Source of the DNA: Thiocapsa bogorovii
Lineage (GTDB): Bacteria; Pseudomonadota; Gammaproteobacteria; Chromatiales; Chromatiaceae
Length of the DNA: 64,000 bases
Direction: 5' to 3'
Assembly (NCBI RefSeq): GCF_021228795.1
Contig: NZ_CP089309.1
Location: 5,391,501 to 5,455,500, forward strand
Of this stretch, positions 55,994 to 64,000 are shown one piece after another (positions within the stretch are counted from its first letter, which is position 1; every line of letters begins with the position of its first letter). The notes under the pieces were generated by a model that was not told the origin of the DNA, did not search any database, and was given only the letters and a program-made list of their open reading frames with translations. The translations under genes were made by a program, and so were the position numbers.

Positions 55994-57727
55994 TCAGTGG
56001 CTTGCCGCACCCTCCGCACCGATGCCGGTTTCGCATCGGATCCGCTGGGCGAAGTAGGCCGCCCGATCGATCTTGGCTCGCTCGGAGTTGTCGAGGATCG
56101 AGAAGAGCCAGATGCAGAAGAAGGCGATCGGGATCGAGATGATCGCCGGATTGTCGAGCGGGATCAGCCCGACCGGAACGGCAACACCATCTGCATTGAC
56201 CGCCGTGAAGCCGAGTACGTCGCCCCACACCGCCTTGGAGACGATCGTGAGGCCGACCGCGCTGAAGAGCCCGGCGAAACCGCCGATCATCGCACCGCGC
56301 GTCGTCATCTTGCCCCAGAAGATCGAGGCTACGAGCACGGGGAAGTTTGCGCTCGCCGCAATCGCGAAGGCCAGACCGACCATGAAGGCCACGTTCTGGG
56401 ATTCGAACGCGATGCCCAGACCGATCGCGAGCACGCCGAGGCATAGAGTTGCGATACGCGAGACGCGGATCTCGGTCGTCTCGTTGCTGCGACCGCGCGC
56501 GATGACGTTGGCGTAGAGGTCATGCGAGATCGCCGACGCGCCGGCCAGGGTGAGACCCGCGACTACGGCGAGGATGGTCGCGAAGGCAACCGCCGAGATG
56601 AAGCCGAGGAAGAGATTTCCGCCGACCGCTTCGGCCAGGTTGATGGCAACCATGTTGGTGCCGCCCGACAGTCCGCTGATCAACTGATCCCGAATGACCG
56701 AGCCGTCTGCCGCGAGCGCTTCGGGTTTGAAGAACTGCGGATTCTGCGACAGCAGTACGATCGCGGCGAAGCCGATGATGAAGGTCAGGATGTAGAAGTA
56801 GCCGATGAAGCCCGTGGCGTAGAAGACCGACTTGCGGGCCTCTTTGGCATTCGGGACGGTGAAGAACCGCATCAGGATGTGCGGCAGACCGGCGGTCCCG
56901 AACATGAGGGCCAGCCCCAATGAGATCGCGTTGATCGGATCCTTCACCAGAGAGCCGGGGCCCATGATGGCGTCGCCCTTGGGACTGACCTCCACGGCCT
57001 GTCTGAACATCTCCTCCGGGGAGAAGTCGAAGGCGGCAAGTGCAGCTACGGCCATGAAGGTCGCGCCCGACAGCAGCAAGACGGCCTTGATGATCTGCAC
57101 CCAGGTCGTGGCGGTCATGCCGCCGAAGATGACGTAGGTCATCATCAGGAGCCCGACGGACACCACCGCGATCCAATAGTCCAGCCCGAACAGCAACTGA
57201 ATCAGCTTGCCTGCACCGACCATCTGAGCGATCAGGTAGAAGGCGACGACGACCAACGACGAGATGGCCGCCATGGTGCGGATCTGGGTCTGACCGAAGC
57301 GGTACGAGGTGACGTCGGCAAAGGTGAATTTGCCGAGGTTGCGGATCTGCTCGGCCATGAGGAACATGATCACCGGCCAGCCGACCAGGAAGCCGATGGA
57401 ATAGATCAGGCCGTCGTAACCGGAGGCAAACACCAGGCCGGAAATACCCAGGAAAGATGCGGCGGACATGAAGTCGCCGGCGATGGCCAGGCCGTTCTGC
57501 ATGCCGGTAATGCCGCCACCGGCGGTGTAGAAGTCACTCGCGGTGCGGGTCCGCTTGGACGCCCAATAGGTGATACCCAGGGTCGCGCCCACGAAGATGA
57601 CAAACATGACGATCGCCGTCACGTTCACGCTGCTCTGAACGACCGTTCCGGTCAAGGCGGGGGCGGCGGCCAGCCCGAAGGGCACTAAGAGGGCGGCAAG
57701 CACGCCCCACATTCCGAGACGTGTCAT
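55994..57727 (-). CDS. actP: Acetate/cation symporter ActP (SSS family)
   Basis: A 577-residue sodium:solute symporter with about 13 helices after an N-terminal signal-like segment ([22 protein letters not shown]). Typical ActP wording includes [49 protein letters not shown] and [18 protein letters not shown]. It imports acetate or other short carboxylates, useful for photoassimilation. ATG 57727 overlaps the upstream yjcH stop by 4 bases. The upstream frame extension is not conserved. Confidence 0.94.
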   Translation of the reverse strand: MTRLGMWGVLAALLVPFGLAAAPALTGTVVQSSVNVTAIVMFVIFVGATLGITYWASKRTRTASDFYTAGGGITGMQNGLAIAGDFMSAASFLGISGLVFASGYDGLIYSIGFLVGWPVIMFLMAEQIRNLGKFTFADVTSYRFGQTQIRTMAAISSLVVVAFYLIAQMVGAGKLIQLLFGLDYWIAVVSVGLLMMTYVIFGGMTATTWVQIIKAVLLLSGATFMAVAALAAFDFSPEEMFRQAVEVSPKGDAIMGPGSLVKDPINAISLGLALMFGTAGLPHILMRFFTVPNAKEARKSVFYATGFIGYFYILTFIIGFAAIVLLSQNPQFFKPEALAADGSVIRDQLISGLSGGTNMVAINLAEAVGGNLFLGFISAVAFATILAVVAGLTLAGASAISHDLYANVIARGRSNETTEIRVSRIATLCLGVLAIGLGIAFESQNVAFMVGLAFAIAASANFPVLVASIFWGKMTTRGAMIGGFAGLFSAVGLTIVSKAVWGDVLGFTAVNADGVAVPVGLIPLDNPAIISIPIAFFCIWLFSILDNSERAKIDRAAYFAQRIRCETGIGAEGAASH

Positions 57728-58032
57728 TCGAAATCCTCCTGGATCTCTTTGGTGAGACGATCGAACTGCCCGTTCGCGCGGGCCACGTAGACGCCCGTGA
57801 GGATGAAGGCGCTCAAAATGATCAGGATGCCGACCGGCATGCCGACGGTCATGGTCCAGCCTTCGGCGACGGGAACGGCCAGCCATGCCGGCTCGAAGGC
57901 GATGACGAGAATGAAGCCGTAATAGATGATTAGGATGGCGGCGGTCAGGGTCCAAGCGAAGCGCTTACGCGCGCCGATCAGCTCCCGATAACGCGGATGT
58001 GCCGTGATGGCATCGACCGTGTGTTGCTTCAT
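57724..58032 (-). CDS. yjcH: DUF485 membrane protein YjcH
   Basis: A 102-residue protein with two helices ([22 protein letters not shown] and [20 protein letters not shown]) and a charged tail ([17 protein letters not shown]). DUF485 proteins nearly always precede actP and are thought to assist the symporter. It overlaps actP by 4 bases. The ATG at 58032 gives the usual [19 protein letters not shown] start. Confidence 0.93.
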   Translation of the reverse strand: MKQHTVDAITAHPRYRELIGARKRFAWTLTAAILIIYYGFILVIAFEPAWLAVPVAEGWTMTVGMPVGILIILSAFILTGVYVARANGQFDRLTKEIQEDFE

Positions 58033-58410
58033 AAGGGTACCTTTGGAGGCGGTTGTTTTTGATCGTCCGACGCGCGCCAGACGGGACACCATCGATCGGC
58101 ATCGAAGAACGGCACGTGAGGTCCGGGCCTGCGGCACCCGGGAGGTCTCGGCGGACAGGGGCGCAGTGTCCCCGATGGGATGATTCGATCAGGCGATCGC
58201 CGGGCTCTGGGAGCGCGCGATTGTGTGGGTCGTGGGAAGCTGCGTCAACGATACAAGCATTCTTTCTATCTATCCGAAGAATTGTTAGATCGGAAGGTGC
58301 GGCGCGGGGCACGCGTGGCTCGCGGGAGGGGCTGCGACGGAGACCTGAACGAAGCAATCCCCCGCGGGCCGGGGTGGAATCGGCGGCGCTGAGCCGCCGA
58401 CCCCGCTGAG
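58033..58410. other. Intergenic stretch with a hairpin after soxB
   Basis: This gap of 378 bases holds the yjcH-actP promoter region. Near its right end CGGCGGC (58381-58387) and GCCGCCG (58393-58399) form a hairpin just past the soxB stop on the minus strand. I see no gene here; the open frames present have no recognisable features. Confidence 0.5.
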
Positions 58411-60189
58411 TTACATGAACGGGTAATCCGCGATACCCGGATTGCCTGTGACGTTCTTGAGCTTAGGCGTGTTGAGCTTCTCGATCTTGACCGTCTTGAT
58501 ATCGCGCAGATAAGTCGCGACCGTCTCCCAGATGGGCTCGCCCGGCGATTGACTGCCGACCGTCGCCCAACCGGCGACCACATAGGTCTTGTCGGCCTCG
58601 ATCTTGGTGCCGTCGTCAAGCGCCATGTCCAGGATACGCTCGCCCATCGATGCGGTCGGATCGCAGACATAATCCAGCCCGCCGAGCCGCACCATGTCGC
58701 CGCCCTGCTGGACGTAGGGATCCGGGTTGAAGAGGTTGTCGCAGACGTCCTCGAGGATCAGCTTGATGTCGGCGCCGGTCATCTCGCGTCGGTAAGTCTC
58801 CGGGTAGGTAATGCAGGTCTGATCCATGACGTTGTCCATGGTGATCTTCTGACCGGGCAGTACCGTCGTACCCCATCGGAAGCCCGGCGAGAGACTGATC
58901 TGGGCGTCGTTGACCTTGCGCAGCGCGTCGCAGATGACCTGGTCGAAGGTACCGTTGAAGTTGCCGCGGCGGAAAAGCGTCTCCTCGGCGGTCGCCAGCT
59001 CCTCTTCCAGCTGTGCCTTATAGGGTGCACGCACGCCCGCGATGTACTCGACCATCTCCGCGTCCGGGGCGAGCAGATTGGAAAACACCGGCAGCAGGCG
59101 ATAGCGGTAATCCTGCAGCTTGCCGTCCTTGACCTCCATGTCCATGACGCCGAGGAACTTGCCGTTGGAGCCGGCGTTGGTCACCAGGGTCTTGCCCGAG
59201 GCGTTCTCGACGATGGTCGGCGCCGGCATCCCGTCGTGGGTGTGACCGCCGAAGATGACGTCGATCCCGGTTACGCGCGAGGCCATCTTGAGGTCGACGT
59301 CCATCCCGTTGTGCGAGATGACGACAACCAGATCCGGCTTCTCGTCCTCACGCACCCGGTCGACGACCTCCTGCATCGAGCTGTCGTCGATTCCGAAGGT
59401 CCAGTCCGGCATGAAGCGTTGCGGGTTCGCGATCGGCGTGTACGGGAAGGCCTGCCCGACCACGGCGACCTTGACCCCGCCGACCTCTTTGATCGTGTAG
59501 GGCTTGAAGGCGCGCCCCAGATCCTCGTCGAAACCCGGGAAATCGGCGAAGCGGTAGTCGAAGAGCGCCTCTTCGCGCACCTTGACGTTCTGGGCCACGA
59601 AATCGCCCTTAAACTCGGCGATGTTCTTGATCACCTCCTCGTCGAGATAGGTGAACTCCCAGTGACCCGTCATGACATCGACGCCGAGCAGGTTACATGC
59701 GCCGACCATGTCCATACCACGGGTCCAGTAGGCGGTCCCCGAACCCTGCCAGGTGTCGCCGCCGTCGAGCAGCAGACTGTTGCCGTCGCCGCGCTCGGCA
59801 CGGACTCGATCGACCAACGTCTTGAGATGTGCAAAGCCACCGACCGCGCCGTATTTCTCCGCACCGGCGTCGAAATCGAGGAAGGTGAAGGCATGCGCTT
59901 CGATGCCGCCGGGATCCACTCCGAAGTGCTTCAGAAACGCCTCGCCCACCACATGCGGTGCCTGCCCGAAGGCCGGGCCGATACCGAGGTTGACGTTCGG
60001 CTCGCGGAAGTACACAGGGTTCAACTGGGCGTGCGTATCGGTGATATGCAGGAGGGTCACGTTGCCGAACTTCGGCACCTCGTAGAGGTCCGCCGGCATC
60101 CGCTTTGCCGCGAAGACCGACGAGGGGAACATCCCGGCAGCGCCGGCGATTCCCATGAGTCGCATGAATTCTCTTCTTGATAGTGACAT
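58411..60189 (-). CDS. soxB: Thiosulfohydrolase SoxB
   Basis: A 592-residue periplasmic di-manganese enzyme that releases sulfate from the SoxY-bound sulfonate group. A Tat signal (SLSRREFMRLMGIAGAAGMF, residues 2-21) opens the protein. Metal motifs are HITDTHAQLNPVYF, DGGDTWQGSG, VMTGHWEFTY (SoxB variant of GNHE), VISHNGMDVD and FGGHTHDGMP. The DQTCITYPETYRREMTG block lies in the C-terminal domain. Start 60189 follows GGAGG at 12 bases. It is divergent from soxXAKL, as described for Allochromatium vinosum. Confidence 0.96.
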   Translation of the reverse strand: MSLSRREFMRLMGIAGAAGMFPSSVFAAKRMPADLYEVPKFGNVTLLHITDTHAQLNPVYFREPNVNLGIGPAFGQAPHVVGEAFLKHFGVDPGGIEAHAFTFLDFDAGAEKYGAVGGFAHLKTLVDRVRAERGDGNSLLLDGGDTWQGSGTAYWTRGMDMVGACNLLGVDVMTGHWEFTYLDEEVIKNIAEFKGDFVAQNVKVREEALFDYRFADFPGFDEDLGRAFKPYTIKEVGGVKVAVVGQAFPYTPIANPQRFMPDWTFGIDDSSMQEVVDRVREDEKPDLVVVISHNGMDVDLKMASRVTGIDVIFGGHTHDGMPAPTIVENASGKTLVTNAGSNGKFLGVMDMEVKDGKLQDYRYRLLPVFSNLLAPDAEMVEYIAGVRAPYKAQLEEELATAEETLFRRGNFNGTFDQVICDALRKVNDAQISLSPGFRWGTTVLPGQKITMDNVMDQTCITYPETYRREMTGADIKLILEDVCDNLFNPDPYVQQGGDMVRLGGLDYVCDPTASMGERILDMALDDGTKIEADKTYVVAGWATVGSQSPGEPIWETVATYLRDIKTVKIEKLNTPKLKNVTGNPGIADYPFM

Positions 60190-60526
60190 TGCTTTTAGAG
60201 TCCTCCGTTTGGCTGCAAGTACGCCCCCTGCCACTGGGGCCGGCGGCGTGATGAATCCCGACTAGTATGCCCGGTCATCGGTCCCGAATGCCATCTCCGG
60301 GCACGCCGTGGATCGGAGCCGCGTGCGCGAAATCTCGTTATCCGTCGCACTTTGGGAGTCGGACATTTTCAATTCGACGTGATAGGATTCGTCCGACAGA
60401 ACATCGCGGCGTCACCGAACGACCGCGGGATGACCGCGCGACGACGCGGAGATCAGACAAGAAATCAGGCTCCGGAGCAACTCCGAGCCCATGTCGTTAC
60501 AGCAGAGACCTCAGGAGGCTACACGC
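60190..60526. other. Divergent soxB / soxX control region
   Basis: This 337-base gap must hold promoters for both sox transcripts. I found no sigma hexamer pair or operator palindrome strong enough to list, and no small gene. Confidence 0.5.
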
Positions 60527-60907
60527 ATGCTGTCCCAACGCCCGATCCGAGCGAGCGCTATCGCTCTTGGCCTTGGATTATCCACACTCGCCGTCGTCGC
60601 AGCAGCGACCGACATGCCTCAACTCGATCTCAACGGTGATGCCGCTGCGGGCAAAGCCGTTGCCGAGGACCGCGGCAAAGGCAACTGTATCGCCTGTCAC
60701 ATGATCGTCGGCGCCGAAAGCCCCGGTGCCATCGGTCCCGCCTTGATCGCGATGCAGACTCGTTACCCGACGAAGGAAGCCCTCGCCCGTCAGATCTGGG
60801 ACGCGACCGTCAAGACCCCCGAGGCCGCCATGCCGCCGTTCGGCAAGCACGAGATCCTGACCAATCAGGAATTCGTCGACGTCGTCGAGTACGTCTGGAC
60901 ACTCTAA
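60527..60907 (+). CDS. soxX: Sulfur oxidation c-type cytochrome SoxX
   Basis: A 126-residue periplasmic cytochrome with a Sec signal (residues 1-27, ASAIALGLGLSTLAVVAAA). The heme motif CIACH is at 54-58 and the distal Met is probably Met102 (AAMPPFGKHEIL). With SoxA it oxidatively couples thiosulfate to the SoxY swinging arm. ATG 60527 has AGGAGG 9 bases upstream and is preferred over ATG 60491. soxA follows after 26 bases. Confidence 0.94.
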   Translation: MLSQRPIRASAIALGLGLSTLAVVAAATDMPQLDLNGDAAAGKAVAEDRGKGNCIACHMIVGAESPGAIGPALIAMQTRYPTKEALARQIWDATVKTPEAAMPPFGKHEILTNQEFVDVVEYVWTL

Positions 60908-60933
60908 GAGCGATCCCCGGAGGCAAATCAACA

Positions 60934-61773
60934 ATGTCAAAGCTATTGCTGTCGTTCACCGCTGTCGGTCTTGCTTACTCGCTCGCCGCCCCGGCCCTCG
61001 CATCGACACCCGAGGAAGACAAGGCGACTTTCCAAGCCTATTTCACCGAGCGTTTCCCGACCGTACCCGTGCAGGAGTTCGCCAACGGTGTCTATTCCAT
61101 CGATGCAGTCGGGCGCGAGAACTGGGAGGCGATCGAGGAATTCCCCCCTTACGAGAACGCACTGACCAACGGCGAGGAGATGTGGAACACGCCGTTCGCC
61201 AACGGCAAGACCTACGCGGACTGCTTCCCGGAAGGCCCTGCGATTGTCGGCAAGTATCCTTACTGGGATAAGGATCGCGGGATGGTCATCACCCTGCCGC
61301 TCGCCATCAACGAGTGCCTCGAGGCCAATGGTGAGAAGCCGCTGGACTACTCAAAGGGTCCGATGGCGGACATCACGGCCTACATGGCCTACGAGTCCCG
61401 TGGTCAAGTCACGAACGTGGAGATACCGGAGGACGATCCCCGTGCGCTGGCGGCCTACGAGGCGGGTAAAGAGTTCTACTTCGCACGGCGCGGCCAGTTC
61501 AACTTCTCGTGCAGCCATTGCCACTTCGGTAACTCGGGAACGACGCTGCGCACCGAGATACTGAGCCCCGCCTACGGACACACCACGCACTGGCCGGTGT
61601 ATCGCTCCAAGTGGGGCGAGATGGGCACGCTGCACCGCCGCTACAAAGGCTGCAACGAGCAGGTTCGGGCGGCAGCATTCCCTATGCAGGGCGATGAATA
61701 TCGCAACCTTGAGTATTTCATGACCTACATGAATAACGGGCTGGAGCTCAACGGGCCCAGGGCACGGAAATAA
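60934..61773 (+). CDS. soxA: Sulfur oxidation c-type cytochrome SoxA (monoheme form)
   Basis: A 279-residue periplasmic cytochrome, the catalytic partner of SoxX. The signal peptide is residues 1-22 (LLLSFTAVGLAYSLAAPALA). Only one heme motif is present, CSHCH at 193-197; the N-terminal heme site of diheme SoxA is replaced by a Cys pair (ADCFPEG, NECLEAN). The Cys ligand that becomes a persulfide is Cys240 (YKGCNEQVR). A hairpin at 61806-61832 separates it from soxK. Confidence 0.95.
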   Translation: MSKLLLSFTAVGLAYSLAAPALASTPEEDKATFQAYFTERFPTVPVQEFANGVYSIDAVGRENWEAIEEFPPYENALTNGEEMWNTPFANGKTYADCFPEGPAIVGKYPYWDKDRGMVITLPLAINECLEANGEKPLDYSKGPMADITAYMAYESRGQVTNVEIPEDDPRALAAYEAGKEFYFARRGQFNFSCSHCHFGNSGTTLRTEILSPAYGHTTHWPVYRSKWGEMGTLHRRYKGCNEQVRAAAFPMQGDEYRNLEYFMTYMNNGLELNGPRARK

Positions 61774-61805
61774 AGCACGCCGATAACGCCGACCGCTAAA
61801 GGCAC

Positions 61806-61832
61806 GAGGGCGCCCGCCTGCGGCGCGCCCTC
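61806..61832 (+). promoter_or_regulatory. Hairpin between soxA and soxK
   Basis: GAGGGCGC and GCGCCCTC form an 8-bp stem with an 11-base loop, followed by TTGG. It could lower expression of soxKL relative to soxXA or stabilise the soxXA message. Confidence 0.5.
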
Positions 61833-61863
61833 TTGGAGAGCGCACGAGAGGAGTTCCAATAAG

Positions 61864-62415
61864 ATGTCGATTCGCAGTGTATTCAAAACGATCCTGGTCG
61901 GAGGACTGTTGTTCGCTTTGCCGATGACCAGCGCATGGGCGACCCACAGGTCCGAAGCCGAGCAGGCGATCGAAGAGGCCCAGGCCGCATACGCGGCCGC
62001 CGTAAAAGCCGGTGTCGCCTCCGAGGAGACGGCATCGCTGATCAAAGAGGCAGAGGCGATCATGCCCGATCGCCAATTCACCAAGGCAAAAGAACTGGCC
62101 CTCAAGGCGATGAAGCAAGACACCTTCGCCGTCGAGCAGGCCCAAGGCGCCACCGTCGACGGCGGCGCGGCAAAGCAAGCCGAAGCGGCGATCGCCGCAG
62201 CCGAGGCTGCGCGCAAGAAGGCGAGCTCCGTCGGGGGCGAGTGGCGTGACACCGGCAAGATGATCAAAGAGGCGCAGGACCTCGCCAATTCCGGCGACTT
62301 CGCCGCCGCAATTGCTCTGGCCGACAGCGCAAGGCGTCAAGGCGAGATGGGCTACGAACAAGCCATCGGCCAGCAAGGCGCGACCTTCCCTACCTACGTG
62401 AAAAAACCGCAGTGA
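61864..62415 (+). CDS. soxK: SoxAX-binding protein SoxK (SAXB)
   Basis: A 183-residue periplasmic helical protein. The signal peptide (LVGGLLFALPMTSAWA) ends near residue 26. The mature part is Ala-rich helix: AEQAIEEAQAAYAAAVKAG, AEAIMPDRQFTKAKELALKA, QAEAAIAAAEAARKKASSVG. It ends with YEQAIGQQGATFPTYVKK. SoxK holds SoxA and SoxX together and raises their activity in A. vinosum. Assignment rests on position after soxA and on this composition. It has no cysteines and no cofactor motif. Confidence 0.85.
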   Translation: MSIRSVFKTILVGGLLFALPMTSAWATHRSEAEQAIEEAQAAYAAAVKAGVASEETASLIKEAEAIMPDRQFTKAKELALKAMKQDTFAVEQAQGATVDGGAAKQAEAAIAAAEAARKKASSVGGEWRDTGKMIKEAQDLANSGDFAAAIALADSARRQGEMGYEQAIGQQGATFPTYVKKPQ

Positions 62416-62482
62416 CGGGATGACCGGGTCGCAGCAGACCCGCGACGGCCGCCCTTCTCAAATCGGAACAAGGAGACCAACG

Positions 62483-63157
62483 ATGCCGAAACAGACCACC
62501 ACAACGATGCTCTTGATCGTCCTCGCGAGCACCCTAGCTGGCTCCGTGCTCGCTGCCGACAATCGGATCTCGGCCGACCTCGAGAGCGTGGATGTCATCC
62601 ACAACGGCCAAACCGTGACCATTCAGCGCGGGCATGACCGTGACGCAACACTTCCCGCGATGTTCCAAAAGACCGATCGCGGCTGCCCGCCCTTCTGCGT
62701 CCAGCCCATCGTCGCCCTTCCCGGCATCGGTACCATCGGCGAATTGGAAGTTTTGGACTATTTGCGCCGCAAGTCCCAAGGTGACGACAGCATCCTGGTC
62801 GTCGACTCGCGTACACCCGATTGGGTCATGCGCGGGACGATCCCGGGCGCGATCAACATTCCCTGGAACAGGATCAGCTCAGATGCCGCCGGGACCTTCG
62901 AAACGCCCGAGCAAGCGGATGCCTTCCGGCAGATCCTTGCGGACGAGTTCGACGGCACCTACGACGCCGAAAGCGATTCGTGGGATTTCACCGACGCGAA
63001 GACCCTCGTGCTCTTCTGCAACGGCCTTTGGTGCGGACAGTCCACCGAAAACATCAAGACCCTCGTCGATCTCGGCTACCCACTTCATAAGCTCAAGTGG
63101 TATCGCGGCGGCATGCAGGATTGGGTCAGTGTCGGCCTGACAACCGTCAAGCCCTGA
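62483..63157 (+). CDS. soxL: Rhodanese-like periplasmic protein SoxL
   Basis: A 224-residue exported sulfurtransferase. The signal peptide is residues 1-24 (MLLIVLASTLAGSVLAA). The rhodanese domain (about 85-220) has VVDSRTPDWVMRGTIPGAIN, and the active-site loop CNGLWCGQSTENI with cysteines at 179 and 184. A second pair, CPPFC, lies near residues 70-75. It probably carries sulfur from or to the Sox system. It is the last gene of soxXAKL; the terminator is at 63209-63229. Confidence 0.92.
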   Translation: MPKQTTTTMLLIVLASTLAGSVLAADNRISADLESVDVIHNGQTVTIQRGHDRDATLPAMFQKTDRGCPPFCVQPIVALPGIGTIGELEVLDYLRRKSQGDDSILVVDSRTPDWVMRGTIPGAINIPWNRISSDAAGTFETPEQADAFRQILADEFDGTYDAESDSWDFTDAKTLVLFCNGLWCGQSTENIKTLVDLGYPLHKLKWYRGGMQDWVSVGLTTVKP

Positions 63158-63208
63158 TCGATAATGCCGGTTGGCTCTTGAGGAGCCGATCGGCAACATC
63201 TCGCGGTG

Positions 63209-63229
63209 AGGCGCCCTCCGGGCGCCTTT
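63209..63229 (+). terminator. Rho-independent terminator of soxXAKL
   Basis: AGGCGCC (63209-63215) and GGCGCCT (63221-63227) form a 7-bp stem with a 5-base loop, followed by a T-rich run (TTTCTTCG). It lies 52 bases after the soxL stop. Confidence 0.75.
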
Positions 63230-63284
63230 CTTCGTCTCGTCCAAAACTAACCCTTTCCTCGGATCCGCAGTAGAATAGCGGCGC

Positions 63285-63369
63285 GCGCGGGTGGCGGAAC
63301 TGGTAGACGCACTGGATTTAGGTTCCAGCGGAGCAATCCGTGGGGGTTCGAGTCCCCCCTCGCGCACCA
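63285..63369 (+). tRNA. tRNA-Leu (anticodon UAG)
   Basis: An 85-base class II tRNA. The acceptor GCGCGGG pairs with CTCGCGC (one G-U pair), and A and an encoded CCA follow. The anticodon arm CTGGA-TTTAGGT-TCCAG gives UAG for CUA codons. A long variable arm follows, and the T arm is GGGGG-TTCGAGT-CCCCC. It is the likely attachment site for the neighbouring integrase. Confidence 0.95.
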
Positions 63370-63388
63370 ATACTTTCAAAGGCTTGGG

Positions 63389-64000
63389 TCATCCGATCCG
63401 CGCCAATTCGGTAGCTTCGTCCGGAGCGTGACTAAAACGTGACATATCGAGCCTGCCGACGGTCGTCCTGAGATTTTCCGGGGCGAGGTGGGCGTAACGT
63501 TCGGTCATCATGATCGTGCTGTGTCCCAACAGATCCCGGATCTCGGCGAGCGGTGCACCACCGGTCACCAGCCAAGCCGCGCAAGTGTGGCGTAGGTCAT
63601 GGAAGGTAAAGTCGGCAAGGTTTGCCGCCCGGCAGGCGGAGTAGAAAGCACCGCGAATATCCTTCGCCTGATGGCCGTCACGATACGCAAACACCCACTG
63701 GCTGTCGGGGCAATGCTCGGCGCGAAACCGAGCACGGCGCAGAATCGCCGCGCGTGCGGTTTCGCACAGTGGGACGCTGCGTCGCTTACCCGACTTGGTA
63801 TGGCGTCCTTCAAGGTGGATCAGATTCTGCTTGAGATCCACGCGGGCCCAATCGAGACCGAGCAATTCCCCTCGCCGACATCCCGTATAAAGAGCAACCG
63901 TGATGAGATCCGCCATGAACGGGGCTCGCGGGGCTCTCCCTGCAGCCGCGATCAAGGCAACCGACTCCTCGCGGGTAATCCAGCGCACCCGCCCCTCCGG
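63389..64000 (-). CDS. Tyrosine recombinase/phage-type integrase (partial, runs off the window)
   Basis: The visible 204 residues are the catalytic domain of a tyrosine integrase. They show the first Arg in TGCRRGELLGLDW, Lys in HTKSGKRRSVPL, H-x-x-R in FHDLRHTCAAWL, the second His in LLGHSTIMMTERYAHL, and the nucleophile Tyr in the same motif. The frame stays open to the window edge (PEGR before the apparent GTG 63988), so the N-terminal DNA-binding part lies outside. It sits 19 bases past tRNA-Leu and points towards it, typical of an integrated island. Confidence 0.93.
   Translation of the reverse strand, partial: PEGRVRWITREESVALIAAAGRAPRAPFMADLITVALYTGCRRGELLGLDWARVDLKQNLIHLEGRHTKSGKRRSVPLCETARAAILRRARFRAEHCPDSQWVFAYRDGHQAKDIRGAFYSACRAANLADFTFHDLRHTCAAWLVTGGAPLAEIRDLLGHSTIMMTERYAHLAPENLRTTVGRLDMSRFSHAPDEATELARIG

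Noticed and set aside
58053-58409. Open frame of 118 codons between yjcH and soxB
   Set aside because: It is Arg/Ser-rich, has no domain, and covers the promoter region of yjcH and the soxB hairpin.

Overview
The window looks like a piece of the chromosome of a purple sulfur bacterium (Chromatiaceae, Thiocapsa/Allochromatium-like). The reasons are high GC, a soxB gene divergent from soxXAKL, an rnf operon linked to pyruvate:ferredoxin oxidoreductases, and an otherwise gammaproteobacterial housekeeping set (rlmD, hslR, grxC, pepN, lptF, prfC, rimI). The genus is inferred from gene content, not proven.

Layout. 1-1.65 kb is a repeat-rich strip with a parDE toxin-antitoxin pair and the stub of an Rpn-type nuclease gene. 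1.65-10.1 kb holds housekeeping genes: rlmD, a CYTH protein, an L,D-transpeptidase, hslR-grxC, pepN, lptF and a bacteriohemerythrin. 10.5-14.5 kb is a putrescine ABC transporter operon, potFGHI, on the minus strand. 15.4-19.0 kb carries a MerR-type regulator, a fused HisH-HisF protein of eukaryotic type, and a ClpP-like lipoprotein. 19.3-30.9 kb is an electron-transfer operon: rnfB, a giant 1647-residue PFOR-like protein, rnfC, rnfD, rnfG, rnfE, rnfA, a tiny Cys-rich membrane protein, and a ferredoxin-NADP reductase-like flavoprotein. 31-34 kb holds small membrane proteins and a cyclase-PilZ fusion. 34.1-38.2 kb is a bufferin (copper RiPP) operon bufABC-doxX facing an ECF sigma/anti-sigma pair, with two matching divergent promoters.

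38.2-39.3 kb is a decayed strip with peroxiredoxin and exonuclease remnants, an antitoxin and an internally deleted DUF3368 toxin. It ends in a 28-bp sequence that matches a XerCD dif site, so the window may span the chromosome terminus. 39.4-48.9 kb holds prfC, rimI, a PiT phosphate transporter, a canonical nifJ and a dihydroorotate dehydrogenase-like gene. 49-55.8 kb is an accessory region: two Uma2 nuclease genes flank an 880-residue DNA-phosphorothioation-associated methyltransferase, followed by wreckage of a TRAP transporter operon and a truncated cysteine desulfurase. 56-58 kb is the acetate symporter pair actP-yjcH. 58.4-63.2 kb is the thiosulfate-oxidising sox locus. The window closes with tRNA-Leu(UAG) and a partial tyrosine integrase, the usual edge of an integrated island.

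How it works together. Sox proteins feed electrons from thiosulfate. Rnf can use the ion gradient to make low-potential ferredoxin, and the two PFOR enzymes and the FNR-like flavoprotein are natural users or donors of that ferredoxin. The best candidates for something new are the PFOR embedded in the rnf operon with its Cys-rich small partner, the fused HisHF, the Uma2/methyltransferase cassette, the paired ECF promoters of the bufferin locus and the dif site beside a crippled toxin.
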